This document shows, piece after piece, positions 24,571-33,011 of a stretch of 64,000 nt of DNA (the first letter of the stretch is position 1; every line of letters starts with the position of its first letter). The translations under genes and the position numbers were made by a program. The notes under the pieces are model-generated. The model made no database searches, had not been told where the DNA came from, and worked only from the letters and a program-made list of their open reading frames with translations. The DNA is from Nodosilinea sp. PGN35 (GTDB taxonomy: Bacteria > Cyanobacteriota > Cyanobacteriia > Phormidesmidales > Phormidesmidaceae), in the NCBI RefSeq assembly GCF_029109325.1, contig NZ_JAQKQJ010000021.1, forward strand, positions 364,475-428,474. Reading direction: 5' to 3'.

Positions 24571-25095
24571 ATGCCCAGCCTCTACACCTTCACCGACTAC
24601 TCCCCCGACTGGCCCCTGGCCTTTGAGCAGGCGGCAAATCAACTGCGATCGCACCTGGGCGACGACCTGGTTGCCATTCACCACATCGGCAGTACCTCGG
24701 TGCCGGGGCTGGCGGCCAAGCCGATCATTGACCTGCTGCCCGTGGCCCGATCCATTACGGCCATCAAAGCAAAAACGCCCCAGCTCGAAGCCGCAGGCTA
24801 CCGGGCCTGGGGCGAATACGGTCTACCGGGGCGGTGGTACTTCACCCGCGACGAGGACGGCTACCGCACCCACAACATCCACATCTACGGTCAGGGCGAC
24901 CCCGATATTGAGCGCCACCTGGCCTTTCGCGACTACCTGAGAAACCACCCCAAAGTGCGCGACGAGTATGCTGCCGTCAAGCGGGCCGCCTACGCCCAAC
25001 ACCCGGCGGATATTGGCGGCTACAGCGACCACAAACACGGCTGGATTCAGACCGTAGAAGCCCAGGCACTGGCCTGGTATCGCCAGTCCATTTGA
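24571..25095 (+). CDS. GrpB-family (UPF0157) protein
   Basis: 174 residues, the usual size of the GrpB family, which has a nucleotidyltransferase-like fold. The diagnostic motif HHIGSTSVPGLAAKPIIDLL (about 32-51) is complete, and the central R-W-Y-F-T-R and HNIHIYGQGDPD segments are conserved. The biochemical role is not settled; some members are fused to dephospho-CoA kinases. It follows the symporter pseudogene and has no obvious partner. Confidence 0.85.
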   Translation: MPSLYTFTDYSPDWPLAFEQAANQLRSHLGDDLVAIHHIGSTSVPGLAAKPIIDLLPVARSITAIKAKTPQLEAAGYRAWGEYGLPGRWYFTRDEDGYRTHNIHIYGQGDPDIERHLAFRDYLRNHPKVRDEYAAVKRAAYAQHPADIGGYSDHKHGWIQTVEAQALAWYRQSI

Positions 25096-25295
25096 TGGAA
25101 CGGGGACGCGGTTTTTTGCAACAGAGAGAGAATAGAACTCGCTAACCCCCAAACAGGTCAGCAGACCGTCCCTGGGCACCAGCCGCGATAGAGTACCCGC
25201 CCCCCTAACCCTTGCAGATCAATTGAATTGCGGTGCTGGAAAAGGTGGCCGCAGAAAACGTCCTATTGCTCAGGTTCTGGGAAAACTAACGGAGA

Positions 25296-28200
25296 ATGGT
25301 TTCCCCTGCCCCCTGTATGTGTCCTGCTTTTGTTGACGTTACCGCTTCTGTAGACCGCACAACATCGGTTGCCGAGGTGGTGCGTTTGATGGGCAATAGC
25401 CAACCGCGACTTGCCTGTGTTTTTGTCGTTGACGGAGAAAATTTGGTCGGCAGTTTTACTGAGGAAGCGCTGCTGCCGCTGGTGGCCCAGGGGCGGGGCC
25501 TCGCTGAGCTGACCATCGGTGAGGTGATGCAGACACCGGCAGTTAGCGTGCGGCAGTCTGACCTCAACAACATCTCCATTCCAGCCGGGCTTTTGCAGCA
25601 GCACGGCACCGACTATCTGGCCGTGGTGGACGAACAGGGGGGGCTGGCGGGGGCGATTAGCGCAAAAAGTTTGCAGCCCCACCTGTGGGAGGTGCTTCAG
25701 GGGCAGCAGGTCGAACTCGCGCACCAGCGGGAGCAAATCACCTCTCTGGGTCAAAGCGCCGCCCAGTATCAGTCTTTGCTCCAGGCGCTGCCCGACTTGA
25801 TCGTCCGCACCTCGGCAGCGGGCGTCTATCTCGAATGCGTCGGCTCCGCTGACTTCGAGCTCTACTGTGGCGATGCCGCCCTGGTGGGCAAGGGGGGCGA
25901 CGAGATCTTGACCGCCGAGCTGGCCACCCAGCGCCTGAAGTACATTCGGCAGGCCTTGCAGACTGGAAAGCTGCAAATCTACGAGCAGCAGATTGTAATC
26001 AACGGCACCCTGCGCACCGAGGAAGTGAGAATCAGTGTCTGCGGCGACGGCGAAGTGCTGGTGATCGTGCGCGACATTACCGATCGCAAAAACCTGGAAG
26101 ACACTAACCGCGCCATCCTCGAAGCAATTCCCGATCTGCTGGTTCGCGTCAATCGCCAGGGAGGATGTCTAGGCATTTTGAGGGGCGACTCGGTGAAGCG
26201 AGTGCTGCTGCCGCCCTCAGATTTCTCCAGCTACACGATCTACGACGTGCTGCCCCACACCCTGGCGCAGCAGAGAGTCCAGATGGCCCAGCAGGCGCTG
26301 GATACGGGCACGGTTCAACTTTACGAGCAGCCAATTGAGATCGACGGCGAGCTGTGCTGGGAAGAGGTGCGGGTTAGCCCCGTCAACCCCGATGAAGTCC
26401 TGTTCATGATTCGCGATATTAGCGAGCGAAAACGCAATGAGGCTGAGGGCCAGCTCTGCTCGCTGGCCCTGCAGCAGAGCGAGGCCACCCAGCGGGCCAT
26501 TCTTAGGGCCATTCCCGATCTCTTGGTGCGGGTGAGTGCCGAGGGGCGCTACCTCGATTTTATCGGCCCCGATCGCAGCTTCAATCTCTTTGAGCCCGCC
26601 CTGGTGACCCCCGACGGGGCGATCGCCGATCTGCTGCCGCCGGAGATAGCCCAGCCCCAGCTGGCCGCCATTCAGCGAGCCTTGGAGACGCGGGAGCTTC
26701 AGGTTTACGAACAGCAAATTCAGGTGGGCGGTCAGTTCCGCGACGAAGAAGTCCGGGCGATCTGCATTGGCAACAATGAGGTGCTGTTGATGATTCGCGA
26801 TATCAGCGAGCAGCAAGCCGCCCTGCGAGAACGTAAACAGATAGAGGCAATGCTGCGCCAGAGCGAGGCCCAGAGCCGGGCCATTCTGTCTGCCATTCCT
26901 GACTTGATGTTCCGCACCACGGCAGATGGGATGTACCTGGAGTACATCGCCAGTCGGCGCGTCACCGATCTGATTCCCGCCACGGTGATCTCTGTGGGAC
27001 AGTCAATGGTGGATCTGCTGCCGCCTGAGGTGGCCCAACGCCACCTGGCTGCCATTCGGCGCGCCCTAGACACCCGCACCCTGCAAGTTTATGAGCAGCA
27101 GATTCAGATTGGCGATCGCACCCAGTACGAGGAAGTGCGGGTGATCGCCGCTGGCGATCACGAAGTGCTGTTTATGATTCGCGATATCACCGATCGCAAA
27201 CAGGCCGAAATCGCCCTTCAAGCAATGAATCTCGAGCTAGAGACGCGGGTTGCCCAGCGCACAGCGGCCCTCCAGGAAAGCGAGGAGCGCTGGCAGCTTG
27301 CCCTCCAGGGCAGCAATGCTTCCCTCTGGGACTGGAATGTGAAAACCGGTAAGGTCTTTCGCACTAGGCGCTGGCACGAGCTGCGGGGGCTGGCGGCAGG
27401 TACCGTGAGCGAAAATCCCGCAGCATGGTCTGATCGCATTCACCCCGATGACCGCGATCGCGTTCTGACGGCAATGGCTGACCATCTCGCCCAAAAGACA
27501 ACCTTTTACCAGCAGGAATACCGCCTCCGCCATGAGGACGGTCACTACCTGTGGATTCTTGACCGGGGCCAGGCCATCTGGGATGAGGCCGGTAACCCCA
27601 CTCGCATCATCGGTTCCGAGATGGACATTACCCAGCGGAAAAGGGCCGAACTAGAAGCCCAGACGCTAAAGCAGCAGCTAGAGTTTGTGCTGTCCTCCAG
27701 CCCGGCGGCCATCTTCACCTGTCAACCTGCGGGTGACTATGCAACCACCTTTATGAGCGACAACATTGTCAACGTAAGCGGATATACGTCGGCAGAATTT
27801 TTGTCCCGCCCCGACTTCTGGACGATCCACCTCCATCCCGAAGATGCCCCGCGCCTGTGGGCAGAGCTACCGGCCCTGTTTGGGCAGGGGCATCACGTCC
27901 ATGAATATCGGTTCTTGCACAAAGCTGGACACTATATCTGGGTACGCAGCGAACTGCGGCTGATCCGCGATGCCCAGGGCACACCGGTCGAAATCGTGGG
28001 CTACTTTGCCGATATCGGCGATCGCAAAGCCATTGAGCACCAGCTCCGCAAAAGCGAAGCCGCCCTGGCCGAAGCTCAGCGCATGGTGCATTTGGGCAGT
28101 TGGGAAGTCGATGTAGCTACCCAACAATTGAGCTGGTCCGATGAACTGTTCCAGATCTTTGGGTTTAACCCGAGCGAGCCTGAACCGGCCTATGCAGAGC

Positions 28201-30071
28201 ATTTCAACCTCATTCACCCGGAGGATCGCGATCGGCTAGAGCAGTATGTGGAGCAGGCTATGCGGCAGGGCACCCCCTACGAAATCGAGCTGCGAATTTT
28301 TCGGGCGGACGGCAGCATCGGCTATCTAGACGCACGGGGTAAAGCCAAACTGGATGACCAGGGGCAAGTCACCACCATTTTGGGGACGGCTCTAGACATT
28401 ACGGAGCGCAAAGTTGCCGAACTCGAGCGGCAAAACCTGTCTAACCGCCTGGCCCTCGCTTTAAGATCGGGCGCAATTGGCTGTTGGGACTGGGATATTC
28501 AGCAAAACACCATCCTCTGGGATGAGCGGATGTATGAACTCTACGGTGCCACCGACTCTGCCAACGCTGTGCCCTACGAGATTTGGGCCAGCAGTATTCA
28601 TCCCGACGACCGCTCCGTGACCGAGGCCCTGCTGCAGCAGGCTGTTCTGGGGCAAGCCGTCTACGAGCCCGAGTTTCGCGTCATTCACGGCGACGGCAGC
28701 ATTCTCCACATCAAAGCCTACGGCATGGTGGTTCACGACTCGGAGGGCCACCCCAAGAGCATGATTGGGGTCAACCTAGACATCAGCGAACGCAAGCGCA
28801 GCGAAACCGAGCGCCAGCAGGCCGAAGATCGCCTTCAGCAGATCAACGAACAGCTTCTCTTAACCAATGCCGAACTCGATCGCGCCACCCGCCTCAAAGA
28901 CGAATTTTTGGCCAATATGAGCCATGAACTCCGCACCCCACTCAACGCCATCTTAGGCCTGTCTGAGGGCCTTAAAGAGCATGTTTTTGGTAGTTTGAGC
29001 GATCGTCAACGGCAGGCCGTAGAGACGATCGAGCGCAGCGGCACCCATCTGCTCGATCTCATCAACGACATCCTCGATCTATCCAAAATTGAGGCCGACA
29101 AACTGGAGCTTGAGACGGCCCTGGTCAGCGTTCAATACCTGTGCGAGTCGAGTTTGACCTTTGTGCGCCAGCTGGCTCTTTCTAAGGGCATTGGTCTGAG
29201 CCTAGAGTGCGCCCCGGCCACACCAGATATCGTGCTCGATGAGCGGCGCATTCGCCAGGTTTTGATCAATCTGCTCAGCAACGCCGTCAAGTTTACGCCC
29301 GCCGACGGGCGGGTCATTCTTTGGGCTCGCGCTGAGGCTAGAAATGGCAGAAACTACCTCAAACTGTCGATCAGCGACACCGGCATTGGTATTCACCCCG
29401 ACGACATCGCCAAACTCTTTCAGCCTTTTATGCAAATTGACAGTAGCTTAAGCCGCCACTACAGTGGCACCGGGCTGGGCCTAGCCCTGGTGCGCAAGAT
29501 GGTTGAACTGCACGGCGGCAAGGTATCGGTGGCCAGTAAGATCAATCAGGGCAGCTGCTTCACCCTCGAGCTGCCCTACCTCACAGAGTCATCTCGACCG
29601 GCGATCGCCACCCTATGCCCCCCCGCTCAGCCCAATACCGATGACCGCCTCCTGGGGACTGAGGGCTCTGCCGCGCCCGCTGTCACTCAGCCAGCGATCG
29701 AAACGTCGCTCATTTTGCTGGCCGAAGACAACGACATGAATGTGGCCACAGTTTCTAGCTACCTCACGGCCCTTGGGTATCACCTCATCTACGCCAAAAA
29801 TGGCCAGGTAGCCGTCGAGCTGGCCCAAACGCAGTCGCCCGACCTGATCTTGATGGATATTCAAATGCCCGACATGGATGGTCTGGAGGCTATGCAGCTG
29901 ATCCGCACCGACGAGCGCTGTACCCATATCCCCATTGTGGCCCTCACCGCCTTGGCTATGCCCGGCGATCGCGAGCGATGCCTCGCCGCAGGCGCGAGTC
30001 ACTACCTGGCAAAGCCCTTCAAAATGAAAGAGCTAAAGGGGCTAATTCAGCAGCTCTTGCCGTCGGCCTGA
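25296..30071 (+). CDS. CBS-multi-PAS hybrid histidine kinase with C-terminal receiver
   Basis: 1591 residues, no membrane segments, so a cytoplasmic sensor. In order: a CBS-like pair (about 10-125), four near-identical PAS-type modules in tandem (about 160-640, each with AIPDL(L/M)(V/F)R, YEQQI and EEVR then MIRDI), four further PAS/PAC units (about 660-1180), a HisKA domain with phospho-His1210 (NMSHELRTPLN), a HATPase (about 1310-1430, with DTGIGI and GTGLGLALV) and a receiver with Asp1521 (LMDIQMPDMDG). The four tandem modules look like internal duplications. No cognate regulator is adjacent. Ligands are unknown. Confidence 0.9.
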   Translation: MVSPAPCMCPAFVDVTASVDRTTSVAEVVRLMGNSQPRLACVFVVDGENLVGSFTEEALLPLVAQGRGLAELTIGEVMQTPAVSVRQSDLNNISIPAGLLQQHGTDYLAVVDEQGGLAGAISAKSLQPHLWEVLQGQQVELAHQREQITSLGQSAAQYQSLLQALPDLIVRTSAAGVYLECVGSADFELYCGDAALVGKGGDEILTAELATQRLKYIRQALQTGKLQIYEQQIVINGTLRTEEVRISVCGDGEVLVIVRDITDRKNLEDTNRAILEAIPDLLVRVNRQGGCLGILRGDSVKRVLLPPSDFSSYTIYDVLPHTLAQQRVQMAQQALDTGTVQLYEQPIEIDGELCWEEVRVSPVNPDEVLFMIRDISERKRNEAEGQLCSLALQQSEATQRAILRAIPDLLVRVSAEGRYLDFIGPDRSFNLFEPALVTPDGAIADLLPPEIAQPQLAAIQRALETRELQVYEQQIQVGGQFRDEEVRAICIGNNEVLLMIRDISEQQAALRERKQIEAMLRQSEAQSRAILSAIPDLMFRTTADGMYLEYIASRRVTDLIPATVISVGQSMVDLLPPEVAQRHLAAIRRALDTRTLQVYEQQIQIGDRTQYEEVRVIAAGDHEVLFMIRDITDRKQAEIALQAMNLELETRVAQRTAALQESEERWQLALQGSNASLWDWNVKTGKVFRTRRWHELRGLAAGTVSENPAAWSDRIHPDDRDRVLTAMADHLAQKTTFYQQEYRLRHEDGHYLWILDRGQAIWDEAGNPTRIIGSEMDITQRKRAELEAQTLKQQLEFVLSSSPAAIFTCQPAGDYATTFMSDNIVNVSGYTSAEFLSRPDFWTIHLHPEDAPRLWAELPALFGQGHHVHEYRFLHKAGHYIWVRSELRLIRDAQGTPVEIVGYFADIGDRKAIEHQLRKSEAALAEAQRMVHLGSWEVDVATQQLSWSDELFQIFGFNPSEPEPAYAEHFNLIHPEDRDRLEQYVEQAMRQGTPYEIELRIFRADGSIGYLDARGKAKLDDQGQVTTILGTALDITERKVAELERQNLSNRLALALRSGAIGCWDWDIQQNTILWDERMYELYGATDSANAVPYEIWASSIHPDDRSVTEALLQQAVLGQAVYEPEFRVIHGDGSILHIKAYGMVVHDSEGHPKSMIGVNLDISERKRSETERQQAEDRLQQINEQLLLTNAELDRATRLKDEFLANMSHELRTPLNAILGLSEGLKEHVFGSLSDRQRQAVETIERSGTHLLDLINDILDLSKIEADKLELETALVSVQYLCESSLTFVRQLALSKGIGLSLECAPATPDIVLDERRIRQVLINLLSNAVKFTPADGRVILWARAEARNGRNYLKLSISDTGIGIHPDDIAKLFQPFMQIDSSLSRHYSGTGLGLALVRKMVELHGGKVSVASKINQGSCFTLELPYLTESSRPAIATLCPPAQPNTDDRLLGTEGSAAPAVTQPAIETSLILLAEDNDMNVATVSSYLTALGYHLIYAKNGQVAVELAQTQSPDLILMDIQMPDMDGLEAMQLIRTDERCTHIPIVALTALAMPGDRERCLAAGASHYLAKPFKMKELKGLIQQLLPSA

Positions 30072-30127
30072 GCCCAGTCACCCCCAGGGGTTACGCTATC
30101 GCCAACCCGTACCACATTCAACCCGTT

Positions 30128-30159
30128 AACCCGCCACATTTAACTTGACTGACTACTAG
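30128..30159. mobile_element. Solitary end of a CTAG-family miniature element
   Basis: The 32 bases ending GACTGACTACTAG are the inverse complement of the left end of the complete element at 61482-61617, with one or two differences. No opposite end is found within 200 bp, so the copy is truncated. Confidence 0.55.
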
Positions 30160-30505
30160 AAACGTTCAAACGTTTGACTGTTCCTAGGGAAATCGTCCTA
30201 GCCAGACCGGCTACAGCTATAACTGCCCTACGCTCCATTGCTCCTGGGGGGCCGATTCACGAACAGGATGACAACGGTGAATGCACCCTCCCTAAAGACG
30301 CAAACCGTGTTATTACGCACTGTCTTAAGCCAAATCTTTTTTGGAGTTCATTTTCTCTGTAAAGCTACGTAACTCTGGTTTTCCCTTCGTTTTTCTTCCG
30401 GTTTTTTATCCTATTTGAGGAAGATGAATATAGGCCGAATTGCTTTGGAATTCAAAGCTCTCTCACAGGTATTGCAGCAGTCCGTTAGGTTGGGACAGAT
30501 CTGCC

Positions 30506-30534
30506 GTAGGGCCATTGCAGCGCAATGCCCCTAC
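30506..30534. repeat. GCAATGCCCCTAC palindromic repeat, copy 1
   Basis: GTAGGGCCATTGCAGCG and CGCAATGCCCCTAC are inverted around the centre. Copies 2 and 3 are at 52603-52631 and 56163-56190. All are intergenic and can form a 12-14 bp stem. Confidence 0.65.
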
Positions 30535-30755
30535 CAGAGGCTTCTGCCTGTCAAAGTGTCCTAACTAAATCAACCGCTGCAAACCTTTAAGGAGAAGGCC
30601 CTTCGGCATCCAAGCTAACGTTGCGGATTCATTTACAGCCTTTCTCGCTCCCATGGGGTATGGCAACAGACCTGAAAGCCTTGCGGTTTGCCAAGCTCAG
30701 CTCTTGATTCGCGCCTCACCCATTAGAGAAGTGCTGTGGTCTCTGGGAAAGAACT

Positions 30756-33011
30756 ATGGCAAAACGATCGCTTAAAGCTTCTCAATACGGCATTGCTCAG
30801 GCCAAGCGAAGCTTTGACCTGAAAGGATGGACCCAGGAATATCTGGCCGCCGAGGTGGGATTACAGACCCGCCAGCCGGTCTGGAAGTTTTTCTCGGGTC
30901 GTCCGGTGGAGCGCCACATCTTTATTGACATCTGTTTTACCCTCGACCTCGATTGGGAAGATATTGTCGATCGCACCGCCTTTGTCACCGATGCTGCCGT
31001 CCCGACGGTTGCGGCCCAGGGGGAGGGTGACGGCGGGGCAGAGGACGCTATGGCCCAAGCGCGATCGCGCCTGCTCACCCTCGCCCAGGCCCAGTGCCAG
31101 CTGCTGGAGCTACCCCTCGACCTGCACCAGCCCATGACCCTGGCGCAGATCTATACCGATGCCTACCTGCGCCCCTACCAGCGGCTCGGCCCGGCAGCCC
31201 AAACTCCCCCAGTAGCGGCCCCGGCGGCGGTTCAGCCCCATTCGCGGGTGCTGGTGCTGGGCGGCCCAGGGGCGGGCAAAACCACCCTGTTGCAGCACTT
31301 GGCCCTAGAAATCGGCGCTGGTCATTTACAGGCCGAGGGGCAACCCTGGCTGCCCGTTTTTTTGCGCCTGCGGCAGCTGGCCCTGGTGCCCACCGCCGAG
31401 CTAAACGTGCAGCAGTACCTGAATCAGCGCTGGCTGGCCGCTGGCCTCAGCCCAGCCCAAATCGATCGCCTGTGGCAGCAGGGGCAGCTGTGGCTTTTGC
31501 TCGACGGCTGGGATGAACTGCCCAGCCCGCAGCATCGGTTGGTCACCCAGCAGCTTCAGACGCTGCTTGACACCTACCCCGGTCTGCGGGTGCTCCTCTC
31601 GGGGCGCAGCGGTGGCCCCATGCCCCACCTCAACGGCCTGGTTACGTTGGAGCTGGCGACCTTTACGGCCCCGCAGATCGAGCGGTTTGTGCAGCAGTGG
31701 TTTGTCGCCAACCACCCAGCGCAGGGGGCCGAGCTGGCCCAAACCTGCCTGGAGGCCCTGCATCACCCCGACAACGATCGCCTGCGGGAGATGGCCCTGA
31801 CCCCGATCTTGCTGCACCTGATGTGTCTGGTCTTCTACAACTCGGGGCAGTTTCCCAATCAGCGCAGCAAACTGTACCAGCAGGCCCTCGATCTGCTGCT
31901 GGGGCAGTGGGATCAGCAGCGGGGCATCAGCCGCAGCCAACCGCTGCTGCAACTCTCCACCGTCGATCTGCTGGGCATTCTCTGTGAGGTGGCGGCCCGC
32001 AGCTTTGAGCAGGGCAGCGTTATCCTCGACGAGGCCGAACTGCTGGGGCTGATTGCCCGAGCTTTGGCCAGCCGCGACCCCCAGGCCACTCCCCCCGAGC
32101 GGCGCTGGGCCGATAGCAAAGCCATTCTCCAGGTTTTGATTGAGCATTACGGCATGCTGAGCGAGCGGGAACTGGGCAGCTACGCCTTTGCCCACCTGAG
32201 TTTCCAGGAATATCTCACCGCCCGGCGCTGGGCGCTGACTGCGCTAGAACAGCCAGCTCAGGCGGGCTGGGCCGATTTAGCCACCCACCTGAGCGATGCC
32301 CGCTGGCGGGAAGTGATTGTGCTGACCTTCGAGATGGCGGCTCCGGCGGAGGCGCTGGGGCAGGCGTTGTGGCACCAGAGTCAGCGGTATGGGGCCAACC
32401 ATCCCGAGCTGCAACCCTGGCTGGCTTGGGCTCAAACCCAGGCAGAGCGATCGGCCATCCCCTACCATCCGGCGGCGCTGCGGGGGTTTTATCTGGGTCT
32501 AGGGCTAAACCGGGGGTTAGATTTGGCCCTGGCGATCGATGCCCGGCTGGCGATCGACCTGCCGCCTCCCCTGGCCCTCGACCAGGCGCTGACCCGCCTG
32601 CTGCACCAGGGGCAGCAATGGTTGACTGCCCCGACTCGGCAGGCGGGCTTAGATCTGGTGTTTGCCATGGACTTGCAGCAGCGGTTTGCCCTGGCGGAGG
32701 AGTTTACCCACGACCTGCACCTGCTTCAGACTCAGCTGCTGGATACGCTAGAAGCTGAGTCTGATCTGGCCACCTGGTGCGATGGGTTTGGGACAGAGTG
32801 GCTGCGATCGCTCAGCCGCGCTGTTGCTGCCTACCGCCACTGGGATATTGATCTAGTAGACCCAGCGCCCTGTCCGGCCCTAGAGACCTACTGCCGCATC
32901 CAGCAACTGCTGATCGACTGCCTGCGCCACAATCGCACCCTGGCCGCCGCCGCGGTGCGCAGCTTTGAAAATAGCCTAGTGTTGCCGGAGGTACAGTGTC
33001 ACCATGCCTAG
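30756..33011 (+). CDS. NACHT-family signal-transduction ATPase with N-terminal HTH-like domain
   Basis: 751 residues. The N-terminal segment (about 5-72; KGWTQEYLAAEVGLQTRQ, then VWKFFSGRPVERH) is the HTH-like module that opens many cyanobacterial NACHT/NB-ARC proteins. The NACHT NTPase spans about 160-480: Walker A GGPGAGKTT (169-177), Walker B LLLDGWDELP (247-256) and the arginine-bearing LSGRSGG. A helical C-terminal region (about 490-751) would sense or relay; there are no WD40, TPR or LRR repeats and no fused effector domain. Its stop overlaps the ATG of a hybrid kinase by 8 bases. Bacterial NACHT proteins often act in phage defence or programmed death. Here a two-component output is suggested by the operon. 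Confidence 0.88.
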   Translation: MAKRSLKASQYGIAQAKRSFDLKGWTQEYLAAEVGLQTRQPVWKFFSGRPVERHIFIDICFTLDLDWEDIVDRTAFVTDAAVPTVAAQGEGDGGAEDAMAQARSRLLTLAQAQCQLLELPLDLHQPMTLAQIYTDAYLRPYQRLGPAAQTPPVAAPAAVQPHSRVLVLGGPGAGKTTLLQHLALEIGAGHLQAEGQPWLPVFLRLRQLALVPTAELNVQQYLNQRWLAAGLSPAQIDRLWQQGQLWLLLDGWDELPSPQHRLVTQQLQTLLDTYPGLRVLLSGRSGGPMPHLNGLVTLELATFTAPQIERFVQQWFVANHPAQGAELAQTCLEALHHPDNDRLREMALTPILLHLMCLVFYNSGQFPNQRSKLYQQALDLLLGQWDQQRGISRSQPLLQLSTVDLLGILCEVAARSFEQGSVILDEAELLGLIARALASRDPQATPPERRWADSKAILQVLIEHYGMLSERELGSYAFAHLSFQEYLTARRWALTALEQPAQAGWADLATHLSDARWREVIVLTFEMAAPAEALGQALWHQSQRYGANHPELQPWLAWAQTQAERSAIPYHPAALRGFYLGLGLNRGLDLALAIDARLAIDLPPPLALDQALTRLLHQGQQWLTAPTRQAGLDLVFAMDLQQRFALAEEFTHDLHLLQTQLLDTLEAESDLATWCDGFGTEWLRSLSRAVAAYRHWDIDLVDPAPCPALETYCRIQQLLIDCLRHNRTLAAAAVRSFENSLVLPEVQCHHA

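Larger units (their letters stand above)
30072..30755. other. Intergenic region upstream of the NACHT operon
   Basis: About 680 bp without a gene. It holds one end of a CTAG-type miniature element (to 30159), a CAAACGTTTG palindrome at 30167-30176 and the GCAATG palindromic repeat at 30506-30534. The promoter of the NACHT operon is expected in the last 200 bases, but no clear box is visible. GGGAAAGAAC precedes its ATG. Confidence 0.5.
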
